Assembly (NCBI GenBank): GCA_029255685.2
Contig: CM055315.2
Location: 52,543,358 to 52,607,357, forward strand
Origin: Silene conica
Lineage: Eukaryota > Streptophyta > Magnoliopsida > Caryophyllales > Caryophyllaceae
DNA length: 64,000 nt
Direction: 5' to 3'
Under the pieces are notes generated by a model, which did no database searches, had not been told where the DNA came from, and worked only from the letters and a program-made list of their open reading frames with translations. Both the position numbers and the translations under genes were made by a program. Shown here in pieces: positions 30,654 to 43,565 of the stretch (within the stretch, counting starts at the first letter, position 1; each line of letters opens with the position of its first letter).

Positions 30654-33594
30654 TATAGGTTTTTGGAATGTTAGAGGGCTCAACAATGTAAATAAGCAAC
30701 TTTTTGTTAAACATTTCCTATACAATAAAGAAGCCTGTATGTTTGGGCTGTTAGAGACTAAAATAAGTGGTGAGAATGTTAGTAGTATATCTAATAAGAT
30801 GTTAGAAGGCTGGAGTTTAGCAACCAATAGTAGGTTTCATAAAGGAGGCAGAGTTTGGCTGTTATGGAAACCTAGTGTGTTTGATGTCTATGTCTTAGAT
30901 ACCACTGCTCAATATATACATGCCAAAGTGGTGGTTAAGGCTAATGGTAAGGCTTTCTTGTTTACCCTGATATATGCCTTTAATGAGGGCATTGATAGAC
31001 TGCCTCTGTGGCAAAGTTTGAGGGATATATCAGATTTATGTTCAGGTCCTTGGGCAGTTGCAGGTGACTTCAATACTGTCACAACTCCTGATGAGAGATT
31101 GGGGGGAGCCACTAAGGTTGAGGACATGGAGGCCTTTGTTGAGTGCCTGGGGTATTGTGGGTTGGAGGACTTACAAGCCACTGGGGCCTACTATACCTGG
31201 ACCAACAAAAGGGATGAAAACCATAGGACGTACAGCAGATTGGATAGATTTCTCATCAACTCTAGCTGGATCAATGCTTTTCCTGAGATGCATGCTCATT
31301 TTCATCCTGAGGGACTGCTGGACCATAATCCTTGTCTAGTGAGTAATGTCAGGTTAGAAGGGAGAAGAAATACCAGCTTCAAGTATTACAATATGTGGGG
31401 TTCAGCACCTGAGTTTCTACCTAGGGTAACTGTAACCTGGCAACAACATATAGAGGGTACCAAAATGTTCCAATTGGTGAAAAAACAGAAAGCTTTAAAA
31501 CCAGTTTTGAAATCCCTGAATAGAGATTTCTTTGCTGAGGTTGAATCTACTGCCAGTAAGTTCTCTTTGCTGTTGGAAGACATTCAACTGAAGCTGCAAC
31601 AGGATCCCCTTAATGAGGCTCTCATAAGACAGGAATTGGATACCAGTATGGAAGTCAGGTTCTGGACTAAGGCTAGAAATAGCTACTTACAGCAGAAAGC
31701 TAAACTAGACTGGATTGATGATGGTGACAGTAATACAGCCTTATTCCATAAATCCATTAAATCAAGGTGCATAAGAAATAGAGTTATTCAAATTGAGGAT
31801 AAACATGGCAACCTCTGTACTGACACTCCTAGCATTCAGCAGGCCTTCTTGGGCTTCTATCAAGACCTGCTGGGTACCCACAACACCACTGAACCAGTGC
31901 AGATGGCTGTGGTCCAGACAGGGAGAGTTTGTGCTGAGGAGCATCTGGCTCTGCTCAATGTTCTAGTAAGCAAGCAGGAAATCAAAGAGGTAGTTTTTGC
32001 TATTCCTCATGACAAGGCTCCTGGTCCAGATGGTTATACCAGTGGATTCTATAAAGATGCTTGGAATATAGTGGGTGATGACTTCTGCAATGCAGTGCTG
32101 GACTTCTTCTCTAATGGTCAAATGCTACATCAAATTAATGCCACTAATATTACCTTGATTCCCAAGATTGAGAGACCCAGTTCTGTGACCCATTTCAGAC
32201 CTATTGCCTGCTGCAATATGGTATATAAAGTAATCTCTAAGTTGCTATGTAGCAGGCTGGCTAATGTCCTTCCTGACCTCATTCAGGATAACCAGGGAGC
32301 TTTCATTAAAGGAAGATCTATCTTGGACAATGTTCTCATCTGTCAGGATATCATTCATATGTATGCCAGGAAAGCAGTCTCACCTAGGTGTCTGTTCAAA
32401 ATTGATCTCCAGAAGGCCTATGACACTGTGGAATGGAGCTTTATTGAACAAATATTAACAAGTCTGAAGTTTCCACATCACTTCATTAGACTTGTTATGC
32501 AATGTGTCAGTACTACATCTTTCACCATTTGCTTGAATGGGACTAACTTTGGCTATTTTCAAGGGCAAAGAGGGTTGAGGCAAGGGGACCCCATTTCTCC
32601 TCTTCTCTTTACCCTTTATATGGAATACCTATCTAGGATGATCAAGTATGCAACTGACAGATGGCCTTTCCAATATCACCCCCTTTGCAAAAGTATGAAG
32701 CTCACTCACCTAATGTTTGCAGATGATCTCCTTATGTTCTGTAAGGGCAATCCAGCCTCCATATGGCTCCTCATGAGGGCCTTTGTTTCCTTCTCAAAGG
32801 CTACTGGACTTAGCATGAACAACTCTAAGTCTGAGATCTACTTTAGTGGGATGGATGATGATCTAAAGACTGGCATTAAGCAGGTCACTGGCTTCAGGGA
32901 AGGTTCATTCCCTTTCAAATATTTGGGAGTGCCCATCCAGCCAGGGAAGCTCTCTAAGCAAGATTGTACCTCTATCACTGAGAAGTTGGTAGCTAAGATC
33001 AGAAGTCTAGGGGCTAAGAAGCTATCTTATGCTGGCAGACTAACCTTGATTAATGCAGTGCTCAATACACTCCATAATTACTGGGCTCAACTCTTTGTCT
33101 TTCCAAAGAGTGTGATCAAAAGGATTTCTGCTATATGTAGAAATTTCTTATGGGATGGTTCCTCAGAGTTTCATAGGGTTCCTTTGGTGGCATGGGACAA
33201 AGTGACTACTGACAAGGAGATGGGGGGTCTTGGTATCAAAAATGCTGAAATATGGAACAAAGCTTCTGTTGGTAAACTGGTTAACTGGCTTTATACCAAT
33301 GCTGATAGATTGTGGATTAGATGGGTGCAGGCTATCTATCTCAAAGAACAACACTGGCATGACTACTCTCCTCCCCCTGACTCTCCATGGGTGTGGAAAA
33401 GCATTTGTAAGGTGAAGGAGGACCTGAAACAAGGGTTTTCTGATAATGTGTGGACTGCAAATCCTAATGGTTACTCTGTCAAAAATGGATACAATTGGCT
33501 CAATCCTCAGGGTCCTCATCAGACCTGGGCTGCTGCTGTCTGGAACTCTTGGAAGGTTCCTAAACATTCCATTGTGTCTTGGCTGAGATTATAG
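30646..33594 (+). CDS. LINE ORF2: AP endonuclease and reverse transcriptase (982 residues to an in-frame stop)
   Basis: Enzyme for target-primed reverse transcription. Endonuclease (residues about 1-235): NVRGLN, Glu37 in LLETK, GDFN near 139-142 and DHNP near 226. Reverse transcriptase (about 495-745): ITLIPKIERP, FRPIACCNMVYKVISKLLC, DNQGAFIKGRSILDNV, FKIDLQKAYDTVEW, GLRQGDPISPLLF and the catalytic FADD near 690. Then the usual Trp-rich linker up to WLRL and a TAG at 33,592. The same frame goes on beyond the stop into the expected C-terminal zinc region (33,595-34,014). Start ATG 30,646 lies inside the last codons of ORF1, suggesting translation by reinitiation. The stop makes this copy probably inactive unless read through. 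Confidence 0.94.
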   Translation: MNNIGFWNVRGLNNVNKQLFVKHFLYNKEACMFGLLETKISGENVSSISNKMLEGWSLATNSRFHKGGRVWLLWKPSVFDVYVLDTTAQYIHAKVVVKANGKAFLFTLIYAFNEGIDRLPLWQSLRDISDLCSGPWAVAGDFNTVTTPDERLGGATKVEDMEAFVECLGYCGLEDLQATGAYYTWTNKRDENHRTYSRLDRFLINSSWINAFPEMHAHFHPEGLLDHNPCLVSNVRLEGRRNTSFKYYNMWGSAPEFLPRVTVTWQQHIEGTKMFQLVKKQKALKPVLKSLNRDFFAEVESTASKFSLLLEDIQLKLQQDPLNEALIRQELDTSMEVRFWTKARNSYLQQKAKLDWIDDGDSNTALFHKSIKSRCIRNRVIQIEDKHGNLCTDTPSIQQAFLGFYQDLLGTHNTTEPVQMAVVQTGRVCAEEHLALLNVLVSKQEIKEVVFAIPHDKAPGPDGYTSGFYKDAWNIVGDDFCNAVLDFFSNGQMLHQINATNITLIPKIERPSSVTHFRPIACCNMVYKVISKLLCSRLANVLPDLIQDNQGAFIKGRSILDNVLICQDIIHMYARKAVSPRCLFKIDLQKAYDTVEWSFIEQILTSLKFPHHFIRLVMQCVSTTSFTICLNGTNFGYFQGQRGLRQGDPISPLLFTLYMEYLSRMIKYATDRWPFQYHPLCKSMKLTHLMFADDLLMFCKGNPASIWLLMRAFVSFSKATGLSMNNSKSEIYFSGMDDDLKTGIKQVTGFREGSFPFKYLGVPIQPGKLSKQDCTSITEKLVAKIRSLGAKKLSYAGRLTLINAVLNTLHNYWAQLFVFPKSVIKRISAICRNFLWDGSSEFHRVPLVAWDKVTTDKEMGGLGIKNAEIWNKASVGKLVNWLYTNADRLWIRWVQAIYLKEQHWHDYSPPPDSPWVWKSICKVKEDLKQGFSDNVWTANPNGYSVKNGYNWLNPQGPHQTWAAAVWNSWKVPKHSIVSWLRL

Positions 33595-34014
33595 GGAGGC
33601 ATGAATACAAGAAGTAAACTGTTTGGTCTGGGCATTTGCTCAGATGAGCTGTGTTTGTTATGCCAGGACAAACCAGAAACCATTGAACACTTATTTGAAG
33701 AGTGTGCTTATACAACAAAGGTGAAGGAGTACCTGATACACTGGTTTGGCAGGAAGATACCTGCAACTGGTGAACTCACTGCCCGCAACAGATCATCTCC
33801 GTTTTGGAAAGTACGCATGACAGTTTATAATGCTCTCCAATATCATGTTTGGCAACAAAGGAATGGAGCTCGAGTCCTTGAATGCATCCTAAGACCTGAA
33901 TTAGTGATATCTAATATCAAGCGTGAGGTTAGAGGAAGAATAGTTAAGAAATTGGATAAGCTAGATGATCATCAATGTATTGAATGGTTTCAAAGGTGTC
34001 TTTCTAAAATGTAA
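33595..34014 (+). pseudogene. LINE ORF2 C-terminal segment (zf-RVT-like) beyond the in-frame stop
   Basis: In the same frame as ORF2 after one stop codon. It contains CLLCQDKPETIEHLFEEC, the CX2C..H..C pattern of the zinc-binding reverse-transcriptase domain at the end of plant L1 ORF2, followed by a Trp-containing tail ending FQRCLSKM and a natural TAA. It starts ATG at 33,601, which I take for coincidence, not a separate gene. Confidence 0.88.
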
Positions 34015-34104
34015 TGCCTGTAAGGGGGCTTGAACCCCTTACCTCCTTGTAATTCTTTGTTCATGATATATATTACTACTCACATTTCACCAAAAAAAAA
34101 AAAA
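34015..34104 (+). other. LINE 3' untranslated region and poly(A) tail
   Basis: Short 3' end with a small hairpin around GGGGGCTTGAACCCCTTA (34,024-34,041), then TTCACC and about 15 A residues directly before the second target copy. Confidence 0.85.
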
Positions 34105-34547
34105 AACATGTCTTTCAAGTTATGATTTCATATTCCGTTTATTCTTTATTCGGATTGTTTACCTTACTCAACATTATTGTTGACCCTTTTATTTGTTTTG
34201 TCCTTGCTTGGACCTGCGGTGATCACAAATTGTGTGAGCAGATCGTGTGACAGGTACTTGGGGAATTAGTCGTGGGATGCACATGAGAGCGCGCTTAATA
34301 GTGTCAATCAAAGACAAATGCTTAAAGACTTTATCTTCCTTTTTGATCGTTGAACTTTATTTTCGCTTCCGCAAATTTTAAATTTGGTTGTAATCGTAAT
34401 TTATCCTTTGGATTTTAAATTGCATTAAACAACTACCTATTTTATCTCATGTCTAGGTACTAATACCACATTTGGTTTAATTGTGACACACCCATTATCT
34501 GAATTTTACTTGAAAACTTTATTTACTAATAAAGAGGATTATGGGGG

Positions 34548-34613
34548 TGTTACAAAGTGGTATCAGGCGCTCACCAGTCGGTCGCAGGGTTGCTCTGATA
34601 CCACTTTGTAACA
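34548..34613. repeat. Head-to-head LTR end / primer-binding-site palindrome, right arm
   Basis: Mirror of 21,166-21,231. Here the E2 LTR ends at 34,554, then AAG and TGGTATCAGGCG (34,558-34,569); the opposite half is TGGTATCAGAGC on the minus strand and the Y LTR end at 34,607. Confidence 0.95.
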
Positions 34614-36757
34614 CCCCAAGAGTATGAGAGGAATGTTTGTGTGGAGATTTGTCCCACATCGGTAGAATGTGAGGCTTGTGATATGTTTATAATAACTTCC
34701 ACCCACCACTTAGTAACAAGGCCTTTTGCTTTTGGGCTTAAGCGAGGACAAATAATAGGCCCAAAGGCTTACCTCCCATCTTATTGAATTCACCTATTTA
34801 TGGTTACCAATTTAGAGGTCCCAAAAATAGTGAGTTGAAAAAAAGGAAGTTGCGTATTGAATTTGTGAATATGGAAAACTAGAGACGTTACAAAGAGTTA
34901 GTCATGTGCATAAAAGTTGCGGAATAATAATCTAGCTACTTAGGTGAGGTATCAATGAATTCATAATGTATTATGGTGATAAGAAAAGTATTAGGATTTA
35001 TAAGTGGATAACTTTTCTTGGAAGGTTATTAAGAACTATTTGGAAAAAAAATAAATAAATAAGGGATTAACTTTTATGCTATGATGTTTGATGATGAGGA
35101 TGGTGTTATGTGGGGATGAGTGGTATAGATAGCATGAGTAGAAACTATTTACTGAAAGGTATAAAAGAAAGGAATTAAGGTACTAGGATTTGATCAATTG
35201 GAGTGATAGTTATGAATATGAATATTATAGGTGATCATTAGGGCCGGGTCCGAGTTAGTGCAAGGATATTAAGGTGTAATTTTATCATATTAACCCTACT
35301 TAATGCATTGAGTGATATTTATGATGTAAGTATGAATGCGTTATCGGGATGTAAATTTTTATATATAAGTTATCAATGTATTTTGTGGAGAACTGCATAG
35401 ATAAGGCATACACTCCTTTTGCTTTAGTTATGACAAAGAAATTACAGAGGTAAGACACAGCCAATTTTGGTGGCAACATGACTTGAGGAAATGAAAAGCT
35501 TTGACCAAACAGTAGTGATTCTTACATGATGAGATTAGTTGAGATAATTAATACTAAGGAGTAGATTTGAACATTAGTACATATGAGCGGAAATGACATT
35601 AAACCTTTAGGAGGAGTAGCACATTTGACCTAAAGTGATGTAAATGGATTTTATTGGGGATACATTAAGAAATTAGATTATCAATAAACTTGAAGGAATT
35701 CTAGTTAGTGTATTGGACAAGGCAGTATGGATTGATTAGCATGTCATGTGATTGTGATCAATTGTGGACATATAATGTAATAATGAAGAGGACTTAGAGG
35801 ACTTAAAGATTGGTATATATTGATTTCACAAAGGATCAAGTGAAATTAATATATTTGATGAAGTTAAGATATGATCTTGGAATACATATTTTTGTTTGCA
35901 ACTAATGGACATGACCAAGGAAAGTACATCGTGAATAAAACGAAAGATTGATCTAGTATCATATGAATTGAGCTTATTGAGGAACACTTATTATCTGAGG
36001 TAAAAGTTATAAGAATTTCGGAAGCTTTTGTCGTAAATATTGAATACATACTTGTGGTATGTGGGATATAAGATAATAATGTTTAAATAATTTATGCTCG
36101 GAAGACTTAGTATCGGTAAGAGTGAATTTGTGGAAAAAGTTTAATGGCTAATTAGAGATTTAATGTCGATGGAAAATGCTAAATTTATCAGATTATGCAT
36201 TGGTTTTAATAGGTATTAAGAGGTTTGACATATGTAATGGATTCATTGTTAAGAGATGGAGAAATGAATTTTGAAGTTTTCAAATAAGGATCGACTATGG
36301 TTGCTAAATTGAATTACTGATGAGAGACACAAAATGTTATGAGATTTTGGGAATGATAGTACGACGGTGTAATATGAGAATTAAGTAAAGGGTGACTATA
36401 ATTTCACGCATATGCGGATTTAGTGACATACCGGCATACCGAAGTAGTTAATAGTAGTTTAAGATTATTTGACTATTTGAGGATAAATTTATTCCGACTT
36501 GAGGTAATGGGGAAAAATTTAAGATTTTGGCTATAAGGAATTTTTAGCAACGCAATTGGTTGACAGATACTAATGAACACGTGTTAAGGGTTTCATGATA
36601 GATGAAAATGATGAAGGTAGAAGATATAGTTGACTAAAGAGAAACATCGAGCGCTCGCACGTAACTTATGAATGGATAATGACCGATTATTTAATAACAG
36701 GTGAAATAAAAAGTGTTGTGGAGAGTATAACCCATTACGAGGGTAATACGATTTTGT
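34607..36757. other. E2 internal sequence: LTR-like end Y and AT-rich DNA without genes
   Basis: Begins TGTAACACCCCAAGAG. Includes GTCCCACATCGG at about 34,652 and then about 2 kb of AT-rich sequence with no recognisable coding domain. Mirrored at 19,022-21,172 with 1-2 percent differences. Confidence 0.6.
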
Positions 36758-36889
36758 TTGAAGGGAAATAAGTTGAGCCTAAAATATATAGGTTTGTATG
36801 GGATCTTGGAACGAATTAGAGAGGTAGCACTAGAGCTCGACAATTCACTTACTTACGAGGAGCGGCCTGTTAAGATCTTGGATAGTAAA
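36758..36889 (+). pseudogene. Integrase tail remnant of E2
   Basis: Plus-strand scrap KLSLKYIGLYGILERIREV and PVKILDSK, the mirror of 18,980-19,106. It is cut at 36,890 by Z and continues in sense after it at 49,927. Part of a broken element. Confidence 0.82.
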
Positions 36890-37309
36890 TGTAACACCCC
36901 CATTTATTTAAGGGCCTGTACTAGGACTCCCCAGATAAATAAAGGTGTTACCATCTCGGTTTTCCGAGGCAGTAGATACAAGGGAAAGATAACAGTGCTT
37001 TAATTATTAAAAGTTAAACTCAGTAACAAGTTCTTACAACCATTTTCAAAACTTTCTTAGGAAAAATAAAGTACAACTCATGATAAGACGACTATGGTGA
37101 TCTAGACTCTGGTCTGGTCCGGATCCAAGCTCTCCCTTCCCTTAGCTCCCACAGTCTCAAGCACCTGTCAATCTGCTCCCCAATAATTTGGTTCATCACA
37201 GGTGATCACGAATACACAGGGTCAACCACGAGGTAGAGTAGAGGAAAATAAATAGTCAAACATTGCTTTGAATAGAAAGTCAAACATCTCCACTCTGTAT
37301 CACAAGACC

Positions 37310-37455
37310 CAATAATCTCCACACCAATCACAAGACCCGTTATCTCCACGGCAATCACAAGACCCATTAACTCCGCACCAATCACAAGACCCATTATCTC
37401 CACAGCAATCACAAGACCCATTAACTCCGCACCAATCACAAGACCCATTTATCAT
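37310..37455 (-). repeat. 27-base tandem repeat in Z, right copy
   Basis: Mirror of 18,412-18,564, same unit number; CCATTAACTCCGCACCAATC is representative on the plus strand. Confidence 0.9.
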
Positions 37456-38134
37456 CACCTCGTATCGTATCTCAGAATGATATAAATGAATAGCACGATA
37501 TAACAATCATATCATATATAAAATAAACATGGTCACCATCAAATAACAAATAAATTATTCATCATTATATACACGGTATTTCCCCTACCTCGAATTGCAG
37601 TAGTGCAGACAAATCCAAAGCTCGCTAGAAATGTTCCACACGAAAACCGCTACCTAAACACGTATTCGTAACGAATTAATAACCTTCCCGAACCCCATGA
37701 ACAACCCACACCTACTATAAATAGAAACCTTCCACAAGTGGAAAGTTTCCAAAAATAGAAGCTTCCCAAAGTAGAAACTTCATGACTCATAAATTTCCCG
37801 ACTCACCAACTTTAACTAGCATAAACGAATAACTAATAACATTATTATTTATTATTAGTAATAAATAATACTAAACATAACAATTAACAACACCATAAAT
37901 ATTATTAATAATAATAATACCAACATAACAATGATAATAATATTAATAAGAGTTACTAAAAATAATAATAATAATACTAGTAATAATACTAATAATAATA
38001 ATAATTATAACAATAATAAAAGAAACAAAACTACACTCCCTAACACAAAACCCGACTCACGACAACCCTAGACCGCTTGCCTCCTAACACAGCCGCAACA
38101 CCACCACAGCCACCAACCATCACCAGTCCGCGAA

Positions 38135-40702
38135 TGTAACACCCCCATTTATTTAAGAGCCTTTAGCAAGACATTCTCAAATAAATAGAGCTGTTACCAT
38201 CTCGGAATGTCCGAGGTAGTGAATAACATATTAAACAAACCAAAGTACTTTATATAAGACTGATAAAATTTAAACCTTTAGTTGGTACAGTTACTATATA
38301 ACGGAAAAGAAAATACAACTGATGACTTCTCTAGATATGATCTAATTCTAAGTAGGTCCACGCCATGTCTCACTCCTTGCCCAAGCTCCTAGTCCATCTG
38401 TCTCTGACCTGTAGAATCTACTCCCCATTCCGGATCATCGTAGGTGTACACGAATACACTGTCAACCTCGCGGTTGAGTAGGGTAACACAATAATAAATA
38501 ATGCAACAAAGATGATATGCAAATGTCATGATATGCTCGAGCTCAATCTCATTCTCAATCTCAATCTCAATCTCAAACCCGTGACTCCCAGCCATACCGA
38601 ACCTCCCGGCAGACTATAAACGGCCGTCGCCGAACACCAGCATAACAGCTGAGGTCACCAGGTCTAGTGCTGCAGAACTAGCCTGGGCCCAATAATATCT
38701 CATCATCTCAAATCCGTAACCAATGCACATGCCATGCTCGTGAATGCAACAATACTCTTAATCAATCATGCTATTAAAAAATGTAATGCATATGCCAATA
38801 ATAATAATAATCAACACTCAATCCAACCAATATCATTTTCATAACTATCATACTCAGCATCCATAACACACAATACCACATCCATTCATAACACGGCATA
38901 GAGTATAGGGTCAGTGTATCCTACCTGGATAGCAATATAATCCCATAGCAAGCCAGCAAGTAAATAGAGTTATTCCATTTCAATATCGTCACCTAACAAT
39001 ATAATTTACATAATTACTAACTAATATAATTACGTAAACAAATACAATATATCAATTATTCACCTTAACAATTTAAATCATATATTACTCATAACGAGAC
39101 CGTATAAAACATGACTACTTCAATTAACTTAAACAACTTGTCCGTATTACTTTTATAACCAACTTCAACCAAATAACGAACATTGAAAACATAAACAAAT
39201 TATTAGTTGTCGTCACATTCTTGTATAAAAATATTACCTAACAACTTATATAATTAACAAGAACGACATTAGTAATAATAATAAACGTACCACTAAATAT
39301 TAATATTGATAAAAGTAAATATGTTAACAATAATGATAATAATACTAACAATAAAATAGTAATATTAGGAATCAGACAAACGATAACAACAATTACGCAT
39401 ATCGAAAACGAGGTACATAAACAGCCCGTAACAGTACCGAGCTACCAGCCCCCTAACAGCCCCCAACATGACCCTCTTCGACCACCCTTCATGGCCTGAA
39501 CCACCACCAAACAATAGTGGTTGCCACCCTTGACCCCACCCTCGACCTGACCATCTCAGCCCTCGAAACCACTGCCAAAACACCCTGCCACAACCGACTT
39601 ATACCACTCTTCCTGCACCCTCTCATGCCCCATCTGTAAACGCGACTGCCACCACCAAAACCACTACCCTAGCCACCACCCGACACTACCCTAGTCACAT
39701 ATCAACTACCACGACTCCCCTGGTGGTAACCACCAGGACTCGACACCGCCATAACTCCCTAAAACAGCCGTGTAAACATGCTGTTACACCCCTGTTCTGG
39801 GATTAACGCCTCTGTTCTAACCTGTGTGACACCCTGCACGAAAACCCCTAAACCGACTAGACACACCACCCAAAACCACCATGACAACCACCAATCGACA
39901 CCCCACACTACGATAAAGTCACCCAAGCCAAAACCCATAATGCAAATTGACAGAATATGGGTCGAATTCAGACTTAAAAAAACCCCCACTCATATGCCCT
40001 GTTTTCGATGGCACTTAAACAATTAACAACCCAGAAATTAAACCCGAACCCAGAACGAAACCCCCTGATTGCACGACTTAACATAATAAAGATTGAGTGA
40101 TGATGATTGAGACACATAATTTGAATAGCATAGATCATAGAAATACAAAAACACGAAACTATAAACATGTGATACAGTTATAAACAGGAATCGAAATGAA
40201 GACAATATCACGATAATAAGAAAAGAGCAGAGTACGGTTTGCACCAACCCTATTAGCAGCGAGATCGACCAGCCCTAGACTACCCTGACCACCGTGTGAA
40301 CCGCTCCCTTCTACCCTCTGCTGTGGCGGCTGTTGTGTGGAAGTGTGTGTTGTGTCGTTTAGGGTAGAATAGGTCTAGGTCTAGCCACATATATATGGCG
40401 GCATAGAGGGGTGTTCTGAATTCTAATTTCGGAATTGTGGATGGGTCCTTCTTGGCACGCAGCCCTAGGCCCATATATGGGTATTTTTCGATTATGGGTC
40501 GGCCCTCTACACATCCCAATACGTAGACAACTCAAATCAATTACGGTTTTGGTTAAATATTCGTCCACACGACTTTAAATACAACACAAAAACACCTTGG
40601 CCACAAATATAATATCGCTTTTATTATTATTCATCGACATCGACATCCGACAAAATCACGATATATAAATAAAACGAAATAAAAAAAATACGAGGTATTA
40701 CA
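38135..40702 (-). repeat. L 3' LTR (2,568 bases)
   Basis: Plus-strand reading TGTAACACCCCC to GAGGTATTACA. Contains a CTCAAT-type short repeat near 38,540-38,575, a GC-richer half (39,420-40,060), and several open frames on both strands that are conserved in the other LTR only because the LTRs are copies. Confidence 0.93.
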
Positions 40703-43565
40703 GTCTTCCCCCCTTAAAATGAACTTCGTCCCGAAGTTCACCATACCGAGGTCAACAACTGGTCACTAAGCATGTAACGAACAAAGATGCCACACTTTTA
40801 AAAGCTAACAAAGACGCGTAAAACACGAAATGTTACATTCTACCCTCGTTAAGAAAACTTTGTCCTCAAAGTTTAACGCATAACTAAGTTAAAAGATATA
40901 TCACGAATCACGGCATAATGCATAACAGGATTATCAAATATATATATGTTCAAACAATCACGACATACTAAATATCATTATCAACTAGCCATATCATAAA
41001 GCATCAAGATTTTACAATCCTATCCTCCTTAAGACATGGTTACGTCCCCGTAACCTCATCATAAAACTTCACATCCATTGCTCATGGAGATCACTGAAAC
41101 AACAGTCACAAACCGATACGCTAATTACTCTATACTGGGCACTAAGCTAGCATGCGACTTTTAAAGCAACAAACATACTTGTCAATTTAATGCTACGTAA
41201 TAATACGAAGTCAATGTAAATAACACTTATAAACCCTTGGAAATTTTAACATAACTTAACACATTTACACATATGTAGGCAATCAACTATCTCACATTTC
41301 CTACTTGACAAATTAAAACATTTCATGATCTTAACCACATTATAGGAGCACAATCATATTATAGAAAAGACATAAGACAAATTTAAACTAATGTAATTAA
41401 AATATGAGACATTAACATATTTCCCAAGGCATACACCAATCTTAGATTAGCAAGTCAACTTAGCATTTCTAGGTATAAATAAGTTAAAACCACATAGGTG
41501 TATTTCTCATCTACTCACATTACATAAATCATAAATCCAGTAATGGATATAACGTGCAGAATAAGGGGTTTATATCATGTGAAACAATTTCATATTTAGG
41601 CAGAAATTTTATTAACATGTAGCTACACATTCTTCCTGTTGCAAAACAATTACCATAATTATCAAACATCAGCTTAATCATGGATTATCAATTTGAAAAC
41701 ATTTCGAAACTTTCAAAACAATGAAGTTGTAATTACTGACAATTTATAAACACGAATCAACTAACGATTTTGCAAGTTATAGATCGAAAACAAGACTAGC
41801 ATTCTCACAATTCACGTGTCAACTAAATTACTAATTCAATATATTGTGATCAGACTAAACATAACAATATGTAATTCACCTTGTGGCGTAACCAATAGCG
41901 TCAATATAAAAGAAACCAACTTTGTATGAAACGCACCAATGATAATTAAGGTTATATTATTATATAACAAAGTTCATATGCATATAATATGTCTACTATT
42001 CATGCTACTATGTCATATCGAAATATTACATGATTACATAGCATAATTCATATGTGATTTAAACTTTTATATGTAAAACTTTACCAATTCAACAATCAAA
42101 CATCACTTAGCAACTTCCAAAAACCATAATTAAAATCATAAGGAATTAACTAGTCATAGAAAGAACAATCAAATCAAAGCTTAAGGAAATTATTTATAAT
42201 AAATTTTACAACTCGGTGGGTTTGAACAAAGCTTTACAGCGCTTACGCGGAAATTTGGACAATTTGCAAAAATCACTATTAAATAACGACTCATTAAGAT
42301 TTTACGTGGCTTATCATTTGAAAACGTGAATGAAAATTCTAGACAGTCGAGTTGGAAATATGCATAAACAATAAGCACGTTTTTAAGTGATTTCCTTTAC
42401 AAAAACATAGGTCAAAACAAAACTGTGTGGTAACAATCTGACCACTGTTAACCAAAATATTTATTTACTAAAAAAAAAAAAATATAAGTCGTTTTAACAT
42501 GAAATCAAAATCATAAGGAAGTTAACTCATAAGGTCATCATACATAAAACTTACACATTCATATAGAGAACACATTTTAAACGGTAACCCGTACAAATGG
42601 ATAACATTCTGGAAACTTATTACAATGTCGGTTACTTTAATATTTCACATTATTACTTTACATTGTCGTATTAAAACACAACTATTCCCAAAACATGTTG
42701 ACGCATATATTGAAGCATAAGAATGACATCGCACCATATTAATATTTATTCATTATTTCAATTGTACTTGCTATCATGAAAGCGATAAGATTGCGAAACT
42801 GAAAGGTAGGATCAACTAAATAAATCAATATTCATACTAGTATACACGAATGTAACACATAGCTATATGACATTCATGGCTTAGGGCAACACATTCTGCA
42901 TATCACTAAACATAAATTACTATAACATTTAAATCCGATCATTCATGTTCAAATTCAAGACAATATATTACATAGTTACGATAGTCATGATAATATCAAC
43001 CAGATATCGTATAAAATTTCTAAACACCAAAATCACATGAAAATATCACTTAAAATTATTTTTCAATAAATAGACATCCATTCTCTAAAATTTCAATGCA
43101 ATCGTTCAGACCAATCAACATCTCAAAATCTATCGTATTCTTCTAAGGCACATCATCATACAAGTCAAGCTTATGTTTCAAAATCACATTCCAATTTTCA
43201 TGTTCTCAACACTTGAAGATCATACAACTCAATCAATATTCAATATAAGTCTCATACAATACAGATCTCCCACCATATTTCACATCATACTTACCTCATT
43301 CCCTTTTCTGCGAAACGTTGCTACAATATATATATATACATATTGGGTCCTGTCCTTTATTCTATACTACCCACGCTCGACATCTCTCAAGGGTGACCAG
43401 GTTAGTCTGAAAGGGCCAGTAGCTTGGTTTGAGGGGGCCCCTAACTCATCCCAATCCTGGGGCTCCTAACAGTTACTAACCTGGGGTTCATTTTATTAGA
43501 CTCTTCCTACGTTCATTATTATTCATTTTGTTTAGGCCTGAGGATCGTTCGCTCTAATACCACTT
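40703..43565 (-). other. L internal region, no genes seen
   Basis: About 2.86 kb of AT-rich DNA with polypurine tract at its left end (minus strand AAGGGGGGAAGAC) and primer-binding site at its right end. The longest open frame (43,173-43,469, plus strand) overlaps the leader and has no family features. Confidence 0.8.

Larger units (their letters stand above)
29365..34104 (+). mobile_element. Near-full-length plant L1 LINE
   Basis: Non-LTR retrotransposon inserted in the E2 5' LTR. Target duplication of about 18 bases, AACATGTCTTTTAAGTTA at 29,347-29,364 and one base different at 34,105-34,122; the empty site is at about 21,650-21,670 in the left arm. It has a 104-base 5' untranslated region, ORF1 (29,469-30,653), ORF2 (30,646 on), a 3' untranslated region of about 75 bases and a poly(A) tail of about 15. 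The layout, DUF4283-type ORF1 and AP endonuclease place it in the plant L1 group. It is complete at both ends, which is uncommon since most LINE copies are 5' truncated. Confidence 0.95.
27852..34554 (+). repeat. E2 5' LTR, rearranged and split by a LINE
   Basis: Runs from TATAACACCCGC (27,852) to GGGGGTGTTACA (34,554). Without the LINE and its extra target copy it would be about 1.95 kb, against 2.77 kb for the E1 5' LTR. The difference comes from a deletion of about 1.1 kb near 28,975 (material matching 22,045-23,177 is absent) and a 307-base tandem duplication just before it. Confidence 0.88.

Noticed and set aside
33601-34014. Separate small gene after LINE ORF2
   Set aside because: It is in the same frame as ORF2 and encodes the expected zinc-binding C-terminal domain, so it is the end of ORF2 after a stop codon.
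39365-40568. Several open frames in the L LTRs (repeated at 47,484-48,713)
   Set aside because: They are kept in both LTRs only because LTRs are copies of each other; no domain, and frames lie on both strands.
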